Below are positions 14,675 to 27,600 of a DNA stretch of 64,000 bases, piece by piece. The position numbers and the translations under genes were made by a program. Under the pieces are notes generated by a model. It was not told the DNA's origin. It ran no database searches and saw only the letters and a list, made by a program, of their open reading frames with translations. Positions within the stretch are counted from its first letter, which is position 1. Every line of letters starts with the position of its first letter. The stretch comes from Adiantum capillus-veneris (taxonomy: Eukaryota > Streptophyta > Polypodiopsida > Polypodiales > Pteridaceae): positions 97,120,247-97,184,246 of the forward strand of contig CM043954.1 of NCBI GenBank assembly GCA_014529385.2, in the 5' to 3' direction.

Positions 14675-16379
14675 TGAAGGAGACTCAAAACAGACAGTCT
14701 CTTGTTTCAAACACCAACAGAACCTAGTATGACTACTTCTTTGGAGTGTTGAGAATATTTCACTTTGTTTCAAGGGGAAATGATTATTTCAAGATCTAAT
14801 TGTGAATAAGATTCCATGTTGAGAGAATCCCTTGCTTAATTTGTTGCAGAGATGGTTCGTATACAAGTGGTATTTCTAGGGGTATGACCTAGCCAATACA
14901 CACTCCATAGGTGTTGATGGTCATTAATTGATCTCTTCATAGTTATACTTTCAAGGAAAGCAATCCTTGATCTACCAAGGGAAAGTTGATAATTTTATTA
15001 TTGGACATGATTGATTGTGTTGGTCACAATTAACTGCTAATTTAAGTAGTTTCATGTAAAATCTAACCAAGGGGTTAGAAATTGCAGCATCTCACCAAAG
15101 GGTTTGGATTGCCATGGGAACACCCATGGTTACTAGTTAGACATTTGTTAATTTTCACTAATCTTTCATTTAGTGTTTAACAGGTTAAAGACATAATAGG
15201 CCTTTTTAGGCTAGATTTTTTGGTGATGTACCTTTCAAGTTTGACTAGTGCACTTGACTATGGGTACATAGACATAGTGTTAATCTCCAAGTACACATAT
15301 GCTTTGGTTTCATTTCATTTTTGAATATGTGCTATGATTCGGTTTTCCAAGTAAGATGTATAAGCTAGAATCCTTTCATCCATTTTGCTTTTGAGACACA
15401 TGACAAGGTCATGTAGGAGCTAAGAATTTTGGGACAGTAGTGTACCAGATACATTTTTGTACCCTACAGTTATGGACCTATGTGGTAGGATTTTGTTTGG
15501 CACTTGTTGTCACAAGGGATACAACATGGTCTAGGAACTCACGGATTTGGTTTAGCCAGTGTGGAACAAGGTTCATTAGGTCCCTCTCATTCATTTCACT
15601 AAGTATTTATAGTTTCCTCCACACACAAGTACATCTTGTACTTGGTGGATTTCATTTTTTGGGCATCCTTATATGAGATATACTCCACATGTGGAGAATA
15701 TGAGTCTCTGCGAGTGACCCTAACACATGTTATTTCAATTATTTGTCGTGACAAAGTCCCTTGGAGCTGGTCAGATCAATTTATTAGACCATTTTGAGCA
15801 CGTCATATCAAGAACAATTTTAGTGGTCAAATTTGTCGGATACCTATTATCTTATTAAGGTTACAAGTATTGTTAAAAAAATATAACAAATGGTTGTCTC
15901 CACATGTAGCAAAGCTATGTTGTGTTAATGAACATGTTTCATTTGGTACCTAGTGTGGTTGATTTTCACACTCTATTATGGTCCAAATATGCTAGCATGG
16001 TTTTCACGTGATTGTAGTAGAAAATATAAATATTTTTCTTCTTTCTTTGTGTGATGAGAGCATAATAGATGCCATAAGCATTGGTAATTACATTCATGAA
16101 AATGCAAGTTTTGATAATTTTTTTTCTAAATGCATGCACGATGCTATGGATCCTAGTTTTTAGCTAAGGCTGATTTGGAGAGGCATGAAAATTCATAAAA
16201 CTGATAGCTTTTAAAGCATTCCGCACTATATGTGCAATATCTCTATGAGATTAATTGTGGGTATACCAATCAGCAAACAAAGTTCATGGATTGATTTGGG
16301 TGCTTGTAGCTAAGTCAACTAAACTTTGTATAGTTTATTCAATCCATTGTTCCAATCTCTTAAGTTAGCCAAGCTGTTT
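14675..16379. other. No recognisable gene
   Basis: AT-rich sequence without a convincing coding region. Because an integrase relic follows immediately on the plus strand, this may be the upstream part of the same old gypsy element decayed past recognition, but I could not identify RT or protease motifs in it. Confidence 0.5.
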
Positions 16380-17190
16380 GTTTATAACATTGTTGATACT
16401 CAACAACGTTGCAAGTATTTGTGTCCCAATTTTACCAGTCATTTTTGGAAGATTGTTCATAAATGATTGGGAAACACAACTTAGTATGTTCATTCACTAA
16501 TCCAAAGAAGGATAGACAATCTACAAGTATTAATCTACTAGTAAAGGATTTGTTGAGGACATATGCTAGCGAGCAACAACCCACTGGGAAAGATTATTTC
16601 TCTAGTTAAGGTTTTCTTACAATAGTGATAGGCATGAGAAAAAATTATTTTAAGTCTATCCATGCTTGTGTATGGTTTTCAACCTAGATCACCACGGTGG
16701 GGTTGGAAACTCCAAATTTTTGGCAGGTCATGACATACTTCCAAGACCATGTGGATATGTTGAACCTTGCTCAATAAGCATGGGATCCATACAAAAAGTA
16801 TGCTGATGAGAAACATTGGAAATTTACCTTCATGGAAGGGAAAGAGATATTTTTATGTGTGCTAGAGCATTCAAAAAGTAGTCTAAAGATTGGGTCAATA
16901 CCTAAAATATCTCCAAGTTTTTGTAGGCTCTTGAAATACTCTAGTGAGTTCAAAAAATTGTTTGCAAGCTCTCATTATCTACGCACTCTCGCATTCATTT
17001 GTACATCATGTAAGTGGTTTACATAGATTCTTTCATAGGGAAAATAATGTCATCGACCAGAAGATTTTGGTTGATCTCATTGGACCTCCAACCAAGCCAC
17101 ATGAGTCTGAGCATATTCTTGACTATCATGATCTATGTTCACATATCATGTGTGTCAACAAGCATAAGTTAAGTGGAAAGACAACCTAAA
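16380..17190 (+). pseudogene. Gypsy integrase relic
   Basis: Broken plus-strand translation follows the end of a Ty3/gypsy integrase. 'FTSHFWKIVHK' (near 16430) fits the block after the second catalytic Asp. A piece reading 'DLLRTYASEQQPTGKDYFS' (near 16545-16605) fits the segment after the catalytic Glu. 'HVDMLNLAQ' and 'YKKYADEKHWKFTF' (16750-16830) fit the linker to the C-terminal domain, and 'ALSHSFVHHVSGLHRF' (16975-17030) matches the 'HPVFHVSRL' region typical of that domain. Stops and several frame changes separate the pieces. It is of a different lineage from elements 1, 2 and 4. A purine tract 'ccaaagggggagta' lies near 17256-17271, where a 3' LTR could have begun. Confidence 0.7.
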
Positions 17191-17271
17191 GAAGGTTCCA
17201 CTTAGGAAAACATGTTTTCTACAAGGAAATTTCCCAATTTTGTTTTAGAGGTTGAGAACTCTCTCCAAAGG

Positions 17272-18349
17272 GGGAGTAATCTTAGACCAAGGGCCGGAGG
17301 CCAGGAGGGCTAGTTTGAACGGCTTGAGGGTTCCTATATAAAGACCGTGGATGGGAAAGAGTGTAGGTTCAAACATCCGTTAGTCTCACAATTAGCCCCA
17401 TCAAAAGAGCAAGGGAGTAACTATAGATCCGAACATCGAGAAAAATTACATTGAAAACAAATCATTATGAGCATGAACCAAGCAAACACAAATAGTAAAA
17501 CAATGATATGGCATGTAATATTGCACGTTGAAAGTATCTAAGCCACCACCAAGATCAAATGCAGGGGTTCTTAATGGTTCTTAATCCCATTGTAAGAGAA
17601 AGGGAGTAACCAAGGATCCATTCAAAGGTTAGATTGAAAGCAAGTCACTACAAGTAGCAATGTGGCTTCTCTCTTACAATAAGAAAAAGGCTATTCCAAA
17701 GATCAAAACAAAGAGAGAAACATGTAATTTGATAGATCACAATATATTGAAGCTATGCTAAGCCTAAAAAGCACTACACAAAGTAGGAACACAGCTACAA
17801 GGCCTAAGACATTTGAGGTTGAATGTGTAGTGCATTGCAGATCCGAGACGGATAGGCCAAGTGATGGCAGGTGGTCAAAGGAAGTTCGTATTGGTGGATA
17901 TGTAGAGCTTGCTTTATGGAGCCCGCCAATCTTTTTGGATTGAAGATTGGAGATCTAGATTGCAAGTTATAGCCGCTTCAATATTTGTCCGGGCTAGGTT
18001 TGTGCTCACTTGACCACATTGGGAATTGTGCCATCTGGTGTTTTTTGGACACCTGTCAAAGTTCAAGAAAGTAGAGCATATCGTGTGGAGTTGGCAGGAA
18101 CTAGCGATGCATCAACCAAAGCTTGGAGAAGTGAGATATTAAGGTCTGAAGATGGGATCCAAAACCAGGCAGGTTGCTACAGATGGGTTATTTTTGTCTA
18201 GTTTTGAGATGCCTCGTTTGAGGCCATGGAGGAAAGAGAACCCGGTGGGGTTCGCTAGGGTTGAGGTTAGTGAAGTGAACTTCCAACCGGGCTTTGAGGC
18301 TATGAAATCCAGTAACTGAATAGGAGGATGGAGGGGATTGAAAGCAGGG
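17272..18349. other. No recognisable gene
   Basis: Nothing codes convincingly here. If the purine tract near 17256-17271 is a true polypurine tract, part of this stretch would be the 3' LTR of the relic integrase element, but I could not find the matching 5' LTR in the window. Confidence 0.45.
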
Positions 18350-19592
18350 CAGCTTGAGGGGTTTTTTGAATGAATTTTATGAGGCTTGGGGGCATTCAAA
18401 GGGCGAGGCCTTCGCAGGCTACCACATGGCGGACACTAGACCCAAAAGAGATGGCGTGGCCTCCATGGGGGGGGGGGGGGGGGGTTATATATCCAAGATC
18501 ATGGCCCCATTGGGGTATCAAAGAGGAAGAGAGAGCTCTCTGAATTTGTGTTGCTATGGCGGCTTTGTGCGGCGGCGGGCCTGACGGTGAAGATTGGTGG
18601 CAAGGCCCGGAGTTTTGGCTGTGAACAATGTTGGTTGTAGGCGAGGCGGAAATGTTTCTGGCCAATGGGAGGCGCCGGTGGCGTGTACGATAGATGATGT
18701 GGTAGATCAGATGGGAAGCCTATTCTCACGCTTGGAAGGGCCCAAGTTTTTGAGGAAAGCGACGAGGAGACCCCACCTCCCACTAGGGACCTTGCTAGTG
18801 CCTCAGGGCATGGGAGGAGTCATGTGGGTTTGTGTGAGAGAGAGAGAGGCGGTCAAAAGGCCGCCCAAGCCCGTCAAATGGAGGCTGGAAAAAGGAGGGC
18901 AAGTTCAAGGGTGGAAAAGAGGAGGAAAAAAATAAAAATAAAAATAAAAAATAAAAATGCATAGGGACACTAGCGACATCGCTAGTGCACCCCCCTTCAA
19001 GAGAGTAGTTGAGAGAGAGCAGGTGAAGTCTCCAACCTCCCAACCTTCTAATTAGCAAGGGACAAGTATTTGGTGCTCTTTAATTTACCAAATAAGGGTG
19101 AGCTCTATAAATATCCAAAGATGGCCCATTTTTGGGGCTTTTTTGCATGGTGAAGGCCTGCAGACACTCAATATGGAGTTGTTTTGTGTTGAAGCTTTGC
19201 CATTTGAGCTTTGGGATGGTTGTGTTATCTCTTTGATAAGTAATACTAAGATGGCGCCCCACTTCTTGGTGTCGTTTCTACCCTTCCCCTTCCATTTCTC
19301 TTGCTCTTTGTGTGCATGTTGGTGCGTATAGAGGTGTGTACCCGCAGATTGTTGTGTGGTGCAAAGAGGGCAGAATTGGAGTGTTGTGTGAGTCAACAGA
19401 GGTGAGTTGAGTTGTTGGGGTGCATTCGGGTTGAATGGTGGTTTTGCAAAGCAAGAGAGTATTGTGTTGTCCGCAAGGATTGTTCCATTAGTGCTATCTG
19501 AGAAGCTAGGGGTGTTGTGGATACCCTGAGCTATAGAGAGGCATTGTGTTGTGTGCTGGACGTGTTCCCCATTCCCCCTCTCCAATGTCTCA
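18350..19592 (+). repeat. Diverged LTR related to element 1, opposite orientation
   Basis: The end of this block (about 19485-19592) reads 'ctaggggtgttgtggatacc' followed by 'ctgagctatagagaggc' and ends 'ccattccccctctccaatgt' plus ctca. That is the reverse complement of the outer end of the element 1 LTRs (2721-2830 and 12048-12150). Further in, 'actagcgacatcgctagtgc' (18970-18990) recalls the LTR motif near 3416 and 12750. No primer-binding site follows 19592, so this is a solo LTR or an LTR fragment. Its left limit is a guess. A G run sits at 18466-18484 and a 'aaaataaaaataaaaat' tract near 18929-18957. Confidence 0.65.
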
Positions 19593-20438
19593 AAAATTTT
19601 GTGGAAAAATGCCACAAAAGCAGGGAAATATTTTTGCATCCAATTCTTCAGAGATTTACAAGAGGCAAGAACCTTCAAGCTTACTAATGCACTTGAGGTA
19701 GTGGAGACTCTAGGCCTTGTCTAGCATGATAAAAAAATTCTCTTTTTCTTTGAAATTCAAACAAGCTACTCCATTCCATTCCAATGCTTTGCAAGAAGAA
19801 AACAAGCACCTCATGATAAGTATTTAAGGATTAGGAGGATATTTGCATGCAAGGGAGCCTAGAGATAGAGGTCATCTTGCTACGTGTCAAAAACCCCGTA
19901 CACTTCTAAATGAACTGAATAAACATGGCTCAAACTTGGAGCTATGGTGTCCAATGCTCCTGAACAACAATCAAGGTATTTAAGCTGGATCAAACTTGGG
20001 CTTGAGCAATGCCTATGAAAACCCGCCCACACTACTAGATATAGTTGGGCTATACATTTTTGTGATTTAAACTAGAGCATGTGTGACAAATGATTTATAA
20101 AAACACTTGAGGGACACATAGATGTGGGGAAAACTTGGGCTTTAGCTATAAATTCTCCCTTACCAATGATGAGAAATGTGGGTCCTATAGGGGCATGACT
20201 CATAGTTGAGCCCGAGCCACAAGTTCCCTGGCAAATTTGGGCTACAAAACATTAGAGGTTTGAACTTGGGTTCGTTTTTTGTTGGACCTCAATAGCTAAG
20301 ACCAAAACTACGAGTACTTGTCGCAAAATTGAGTATGGACATGTGAGTGTGAAATGATCTAATCACTATCAAGTTTAAAATTTGAACTTGAGGGCGAAGC
20401 TTGCACTTGGCGATAAATGTGAAATACAACTGTCTAGT
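19593..20438. other. No recognisable gene
   Basis: AT-rich sequence between the LTR fragment and the truncated 3' end of element 2. I see no coding motif. The missing second RNase H, integrase and 3' LTR of element 2 are not here. Confidence 0.5.
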
Positions 20439-20822
20439 TTAGTGACAACTATGGATTGCGCGTAGCAAACAAGAAAATGGTCTGCAATTCTTGAGGCTCA
20501 TCATCGTGAGAATTCCCGCTAAACTAGCCCTGGTGGAGTTTTCTACTTGCATGGTGTAGTCAAACTCTTGTAGTCTAATTAACCACTTTGAGATCCTAGA
20601 TGAGACATCCATGTGTCGCATTACATATGGGAAAACCTCCTCCATTGTCAGGATTACAAAGGGTTTAGGCAGGAGATAGGAGCGGAACTTTGTGGTAGCA
20701 AACATTAGTGCTAGAACCATGTGTTCTACTTCAGTAAACCCTTTTTCTGATGGGGTCATGACCCGACTAGAGAAGTAAATAGGGCGCATGAAAGAAGTTT
20801 TGAGATCCTTTTGCATTAGCAT
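20439..20822 (-). pseudogene. RNase H remnant of element 2
   Basis: A 127-codon frame reads 'SFMRPIYFSSRVMTPSEKGF', 'EVEHMVLALMFATTKFRSYL' and 'VMRHMDVSSRISKWLIRLQE', colinear with the RT-linked RNase H of the 50-59 kb element. It ends shortly after 'STRASLAGIL', just where the second RNase H should begin, which marks the truncation. The stretch between this frame and the RT (20823-20979) carries the connection with breaks. Confidence 0.85.
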
Positions 20823-20979
20823 GCTCCTAGTGTATCATTTCCCACACTAGGGTTTACATAAAATGGCTTGTCCCACTTAGGAGGTGAAATAGTGGGAAGC
20901 TTAGCTAGGATTTGCTTTACTTCAGTAAACTCCATGAGAAGACATCCCTCTGGGTGAGTTGTTGTAGAGGAAGGACCAC

Positions 20980-21618
20980 TTAAGATAGCAGGTGAATGAA
21001 CCTGCTTAAGTATCTTACCTTCTGAAGGAAAGAAACCAGCTGCTTGGCGGTGGTGGGTGATGATAAAGATACCAGAGCTTGAATCTTGCTAGGGTCAGCC
21101 TCGATTCCTTTTGCTGAAATTACATGACCAAGGAGAGTGACTTTGCTCTCACCAATGTGACACTTGTCCACGTTGAGTTGGCCACCCAAGGTTTGCAGCC
21201 TGGTTAAGCCATCATAGACTTTGCTTAAATGGAGGGCTCGTGAGCTATAAATGCAAAAATCATCTATGAAAACCCGTATTGATGTTCCAAAGTAGGGTTG
21301 GAAAACAAAAGTTACATAGCGTTGAAATGTGGTCGGGGCGTTAGTGAGGCCAAATGGCATCACTCTGTAGGCAAAACATCCCCAAGGTGTGATGAAGGTT
21401 GTCTTCTTCTGATCCTCCTCCACAATGCTAATCTGGAAGTATCCTGAGTAGCCACCGCATACTGTGTAGCTTTCGTGACCTACCACTTCATTGAATATTT
21501 CATCCTGGAATGGGAGGGGAAAGTGGTTCCTCTTCGTGGCTGCATTGAGAGGTTTATAATCCACACAGACTCTCCACTTACCATTTTTTTTGGTGTGACT
21601 ACTACTGGGTAGACCCAT
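20980..21618 (-). pseudogene. Reverse transcriptase of element 2
   Basis: An open frame of 212 codons covers most of the palm and fingers: 'KNGKWRVCVDYKPLNAATKR', 'PWGCFAYRVMPFGLTNAPTT' and the active-site box FIDD in 'IRVFIDDFCIYSS' (around 21255-21290), then 'GHVISAKGIEADPSKIQ'. The preceding block 'SEWVYPVVVTPKK' lies in the neighbouring frame (21480-22160), so one frameshift near 21590 separates the RT into two pieces. FIDD rather than YMDD is shared with the 50-59 kb element. Confidence 0.9.
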
Positions 21619-22889
21619 TCTGAGTCTTCAACAGGATAGATGAAACCTGCTTGTAGCAAACTTCTCACTTCTTTAAGCAATGCCTCTTGTTGGATTACTC
21701 CAAGTCTTCTGAGCTTTTGTACTACGGGTTTGCTGCCTTCCTTGAGCTTTATGTGGTGTTGCACTGCTGTAATTCCTGTGATCTTATCATAGCCATCAAT
21801 GAACAAAGTAGTGAAGTTACCTAACATGGAGACGTACTCCTTCCTTTCTTCATTGGTTAACTCATTTGAGAGCATTTTTTGTAGCTTACCTGCATCCTCC
21901 AAAGATTGCATACCTGATGATCCCTCTTGGTTTGCCGAGGTTGCTTCAGATTGTGTTAATTTGTTTGGGTCTTTAAGAATGATTCCCATTATTTCGATGC
22001 TACTGTCACTTCCGTCGGTGGTGGTCGTCTCTTCTCCTGAGGTAGACGAGTAGTCGTCGGTGGACTCGTCTTCTGAAGCCTCCAAGATCATGTTGCGCTG
22101 CTTTTCAGTCCTCATGTCATAGAATATGGACTTTCCTTTAGCATCCTTCATCTGGATCATTCCGGTGCTCTAGTTTTGTTTAGCTTCCATAGCCATAAGC
22201 CAATGCCTTCCAAGAATGACGGGGTAGCCCTCCCCTTTGTGTGGCATGACGAAGATGTCTACCTCCACTTATGTAGTGAATGCTTTTACTTTGACCGCAT
22301 TTACAATGCCTACGCATTTCACTCTTACATTTTTTGCCATCTTGGCTTGGCAGGGTGCCGGCCTACTTACCTCTAGACCTAGATGGTGCATCATCTTTTC
22401 ACTCATGACGCATATTTGCGCGCCACTATCTATGTAGACGTTTGAAATCCGTTGCCCCTTGATGTGAGCGTCCATGGTTGGCAGGATATCGTCAAGATCC
22501 CTCCCAGAGATAGCCCCAGCTATCCTGGGTCTTGATTCCCTGTTACTTACCATTTTCGTCCATTGCCTCCTCATTCTGGGTGCAAGGTGGAGTAATTGGG
22601 GCCGAGTTATCTTCAGGCCCTGCATTAACACATCCTGAAATAAGTCATAGGGTTGTGCATACTCACCTAGTGAGAAGTCCACGATGTCTATCTTCCGCTG
22701 CGGTTTAGCTGCTTGCTTGCTAGACTCGGCCTTCCCTTTCATCTTCTCTTCTCTTTGAGATGCCTCCTCGTGCCTCGCACGCTTCACTCCCATAGCATCC
22801 ACTTCTTCTATCTTCGCTTTTCCTTTGTGCTTCTCTCGAGTTGACTCTTCTACCTTCGCCTTCCCTTTAGCCTCCGTGGCTAATAACAC
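21480..22889 (-). pseudogene. Protease and RT N-terminus of element 2
   Basis: From 22889 the frame has a Lys/Glu-rich linker, then 'YIDSGAQICVM' (an intact D-S-G aspartic protease motif, near 22410-22442) and 'GEGYPVILGRHWLM' (near 22205-22240), broken by a stop near 22269 and another near 22170. It continues through an acidic Ser/Thr-rich linker to the RT start ('SKPVVQKLRRLGVIQQEALL'). The arrangement is the same as in the 50-59 kb element. Confidence 0.85.
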
Positions 22890-22901
22890 TCACTGCTTGG
22901 T

Positions 22902-23878
22902 TCACATCAGGTGGTGGGGGTAGTGGCGGAATGAGAGGTTGGGGTGGTGGTTGCTGTTGTACAGGTGGTCGAAGGATTTGGACCGGTGGGATTGGTCCTG
23001 GCTGCCTAGGTGGTGGTGGTCTTGCTCTCGGCGGAGAGATCTGATTCTGTCTCCCTCCTCTATTGAAAATTTTCCTCCTTGGGTGTGGGCAGTAGTACAT
23101 TCCATGGCCATCTTCCCCATAGTTGTAATAGTGGTACTCTGGGTTCTGCCTTCATTGTCCCCTTCCTTGTTCTGGGTTTCTGCCAGATGCATGCCCTTGC
23201 TGCACCAGATGCACAGATAAACTCTCTAGTTGGGTGGTGATGCGACTCAACAGGTCTTGCTGGTCTTTTGATTCCTCCTACGGTTGGACTCTATGATTGG
23301 CTGTTGCAGCCACTAGGGTTGGTCGGGCTAAGCGTTTCCTCTGACTCATTTACTCTTGCTTGCATTCACAGCTTCTTATCTTTAAGGCAGGCTACTTCAA
23401 CTGCCAACTCATATGTTGCAGGAAACCTTCCCTTCATCTTCTCTCTAAGTGGCGACCATAGACCAGCAATGAAACGGTCCTTCTTTAGGAAATTAGGTGC
23501 TCCTTTGCCTTCGTCCAGTGGGGCAACCCATATCTCCCATAAGTCCACAAAATTTGACTCTTAGGTGGCATACTCCAACATGCCTCCCTGCTTTAATTCT
23601 GTCAGTAGTAGCTGCCATAGCTTCTCCGAGGTTGTGCCTCCACCAAACCTCTCTAAAAAAGCAGCCCTTAACACATCCCATGCATTCCTGGTAGCCTGGG
23701 GCAATGCATTATACCAGGACTTGGCCTCTACTTTTATTAGTAGAGGAAAAATTCTAAGTCGTGAAACGTCGCCGTCTTTGTTGGAGACGACACAAGCAAT
23801 GTCGAAATCATCCAAAAAGTCGTTGGTGAGATCCTCTCCCTTCTTTCCACTGAATGTGGGGAAAGAAACACTTGCCAT
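22902..23878 (-). pseudogene. Gag of element 2
   Basis: Starts at ATG 23878. 'FPTFSGKKGEDLTNDFLDDF' leads into 'AKSWYNALPQATRNAWDVLR' and 'FLERFGGGTTSEKLWQLLLT', a gag retrotransposon domain colinear with 52543-53000. A stop at about 23563 and frame changes follow. 'KDRFIAGLWSPLREKMKGRF' continues in another frame. The zinc knuckle region reads 'YNYGEDGHGMYYCPHPRR', so the first two Cys of CCHC have become Tyr. A Pro-rich tail (22902-23100) leads to protease. Confidence 0.85.
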
Positions 23879-23974
23879 GGTGGTGAATCAGGAAATTACA
23901 AACCTTTTTTCTTCTTTTCTTTTACATCAACAGTAGCGGCTCATAGCGGCTTTTTACAGGGGTGGATAGATAGG

Positions 23975-24193
23975 TCAAAACAGGATAAAAATAGAGACAT
24001 TAAAGGAATGATCGTAATCTAATATGAGGAGAATGATAGGGTTCGGGGAATTGAGGATTTCTCCTAGTACTACTACACCGAATAGGTAAACGATCTTCTG
24101 TTGGTAAAAGACTTTCCTATCTAGATAGATATCACATGCATATGCTGCATGAATCTGAACGGGAATGCTATCGGCCCGTTTTCCATCATGCAA
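23975..24193 (-). CDS. Small pre-gag ORF of element 2 (about 72 aa, unknown)
   Basis: This is a 72-codon frame lying 97 bases before the gag start. Its core 'IYLDRKVFYQQKIVYLF' and C-terminus 'FNVSIFILF' match a frame at 52091-52300 in the 50-59 kb element ('VHIDRKIFFQQRLVFYF', 'FDVHIFILL'), residue for residue over about 50 positions. Conservation between two elements that otherwise accumulate stops suggests it was translated. I recognise no known domain. It has alternating hydrophobic and charged residues and no membrane segment. Confidence 0.6.
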   Translation of the reverse strand: MHDGKRADSIPVQIHAAYACDIYLDRKVFYQQKIVYLFGVVVLGEILNSPNPIILLILDYDHSFNVSIFILF

Positions 24194-24199
24194 AGAGGG

Positions 24200-25173
24200 T
24201 GGAATACTTACTTATACTCTTACTGTGCCAGTGTTGATGAGTCTGCACATCCACAAGAGGTCGTCGCCTTTAATGGGCTCCACCTTTCCTTCGTTGATCA
24301 GCAAGTACGGGGTGATGGCGACGCATCTGACCACTCCCAGCCTCTTGGCTGACAACAATTAGAGGTAGTTTCCGTAATCGGCGTGTTGTATGAATTCTAC
24401 TCCATTTAGTTGCAGCTCGTCTCCAGCCCACTGGGTTTCTCCCGTGGTAGAGAGCTTCTTCAGGATAAGTTGTACAGGGAGAGGAGCAAGGTCCTCCACT
24501 CGCTTCCCAAAACAACGAGAGTAGTAACCGAACTACTCTTCTCTAGGACATGGGAATATTCTTACTACTTCTTCTTCTAGATTGTCGAAGTGGATTGGTA
24601 ACACTTGCATGCGTCGTGCAAATCGATAGGCGACCTTCTGCCGCTTAGCTTTGGATGACTTCTTTTTTTGACAAAGTGGGTACAACCCGGCTTTCTGAGC
24701 TTGAAGCACTTGCTTGGCCAGATGCTTCTCCCTTTGGGGTCATGTGTTTCTAGACTGGCTTATCTTCTCCTTGCCTTTGGCTCGAGCAGCTCCTTTAGGC
24801 CACTTTGGAGTTATATCTTTGACTGCAGCTTCTTTAGGGAAAAGAGGTCTCACCGTTTGCTTCCCTTTCTTGACGTGAATGATTTCTTCGCGATGAATGT
24901 TGATGTAGATGACTTCAGCCCTTTCGCTGCCTTCGTTTGCTGGCACTCATTGACAGTGTGCCTTGGTTGACAATAGTGATGGCACTTCACCAATCTCCCA
25001 CCTGATGCTTTCGATTTATAGTTAGAACGAGCGACACAAGATGGATAATTTACCTCTTGAATGCTGATGACACTGCAGCCTAGCAGTAGCACCTCAATGA
25101 AGGCGGCTAGTGCCTCCTTCGTCTCCTCTTCTTCCGTCCTCCAGTTAGAAAATTCCTTCAGCCACTCGTCCAT
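24200..25173 (-). pseudogene. Pre-gag leader ORF of element 2 with zinc-knuckle-like motif
   Basis: Between the primer-binding site and gag lie about 1.3 kb with broken open frames. The first (24850-25173) has an acidic helix-rich N-terminus and 'KCHHYCQPRHTVNEC', close to a CCHC zinc knuckle. After stops and frame changes, 24270-24520 reads 'GDELQLNGVEFIQHADYGNY' and 'SAKRLGVVRCVAITPYLL', matching 'EGELHINGVRYWQEATYGDA' and 'ARRLKVVERVAIEPYELY' in the pre-gag ORF at 51647-52057. Function unknown. Homology between two leaders argues for a real protein. Confidence 0.6.
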
Positions 25174-25230
25174 GATTGATAGTGGGCGTCACTTTCAGCA
25201 TTGTAAACTGAAGGGTCTTAGAAAAACCCT

Positions 25231-25247
25231 CCTCCGTGGGGGCACCA
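25231..25247 (-). promoter_or_regulatory. Primer-binding site of element 2
   Basis: The minus strand reads TGGTGCCCCCACGGAGG immediately inside the LTR edge, one base different from the site of the 50-59 kb element. The motif 'ggggcaccaaatgac' occurs twice here (25238-25253 and 25257-25271), so the LTR edge and part of the primer site were duplicated in tandem. Confidence 0.75.
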
Positions 25248-25249
25248 AA

Positions 25250-25425
25250 TGACGGGGGGCACCAAATGACAGACGAAAAGCGAACCCCGAACCCCGACGG
25301 CCTCTAAAACGCCGGGGGCCGAATGGCATGCCTCGAGCCTGCCACGGTAAAGTGAACAGGGGGCACCACCTAGCTTTGAGCAGCTAGGACGCAAAACCAC
25401 GATGATATGAACACCGCAAACCTAC

Positions 25426-25502
<77 letters not shown>

Positions 25503-26100
25503 CAAATGATGAAAACCCTCGGGGGTGTTGGGTGAATTATTTCTGCAATATTTACAAAGTGGCATGCCGTGGTGGTAGAGAGGTAGGGAGAGGAGGTGGT
25601 GCAACCTACTTGGTGCGTTATCTAAGACGACTCAATGATTGTGAATACTTACGACCAAGAGCGTGCATACATGTGTGCATCGACCATTGGAGTCGAGATG
25701 GATGTGGTTCCCTTCGCATGATGTGATTCCCAAGGCAAACCCAACATACAAGCCCCTTCCCCGTGATGGTGATAGTGTCAATCCTTCCCACTACACTCTA
25801 CCAAATGCTTGGCTCCTCATGAATTGCCCCCCCCGATAGTAACCTCTCAGTGCCAATTTATAGGTGTTGGCTGCTTGGATTATGATAATCCCAGTGTGGT
25901 TAGGGTAAGCTTAATCGGGGAGACAAAGCAAGTGGTGGGCCCGGTGTGGTTGACCTTTGCTTTATTTTGGGAGGTTATTAAAACATGGGAATCTCTAGGT
26001 GGGCCTTTGTGACCATCACCTAGAGAGAGGATGTTTACAAAAAATGAAAATTTACAATGGCTCGGGTGAAAACTGAAGATAATGATGAAAATAACCTATA
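25250..26100 (-). repeat. 5' LTR of element 2 (inner part)
   Basis: The LTR edge (ends TCA on the minus strand, like CGTCA of the related element) lies at 25250. A (GA)n tract (25431-25498) sits about 180 bases from it, the same relative place as the CT tract in the 50-59 kb LTRs. The outer limit is unclear and may lie beyond 26 kb, possibly inside the purine-rich region. There is no coding sequence. Confidence 0.6.
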
Positions 26101-26299
26101 AATTACTGGGATGGCATCGTGGTCGCGTGTTGCCGGCGAATGGTGTGCTGCTGGTGCGTCGGTGTCGAGCGTACTTCTTTTCGGAGTCGACCGGGGCATG
26201 CTTTCGACGCATTTTCTCTTTTTGTTGTTGGCGGCGCGTGCTTTGGATCCTTCTTCTTTATTCGTCGATGTCGTAGTCGTTTTTCCTTCGTTGTATTGT

Positions 26300-27599
<1,300 letters not shown>

Positions 27600-27600
<1 letters not shown>

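Larger units (their letters stand above)
20439..25250 (-). mobile_element. Tat-like Ty3/gypsy retrotransposon, element 2 (3'-truncated)
   Basis: Minus-strand element, closely related in protein sequence to the element at 50-59 kb. From its 5' side it has an LTR edge at 25250, primer-binding site, pre-gag leader ORFs, gag, protease, RT and the start of RNase H, ending near 20439. The second RNase H, integrase and 3' LTR are missing. Many segments are still open for 200-300 codons, but stops and frameshifts occur in each domain. The 5' LTR extends upward from 25250; its far end was not located. Confidence 0.88.

Noticed and set aside
15440-15676. Hydrophobic 78-codon frame
   Set aside because: AT-rich composition gives Leu/Phe/Ile-rich frames by chance. 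No signal peptide or family match is evident.
18354-18935. Overlapping frames on both strands near a G run
   Set aside because: They fall in a region related to a non-coding LTR, with glycine or proline runs caused by homopolymer G.
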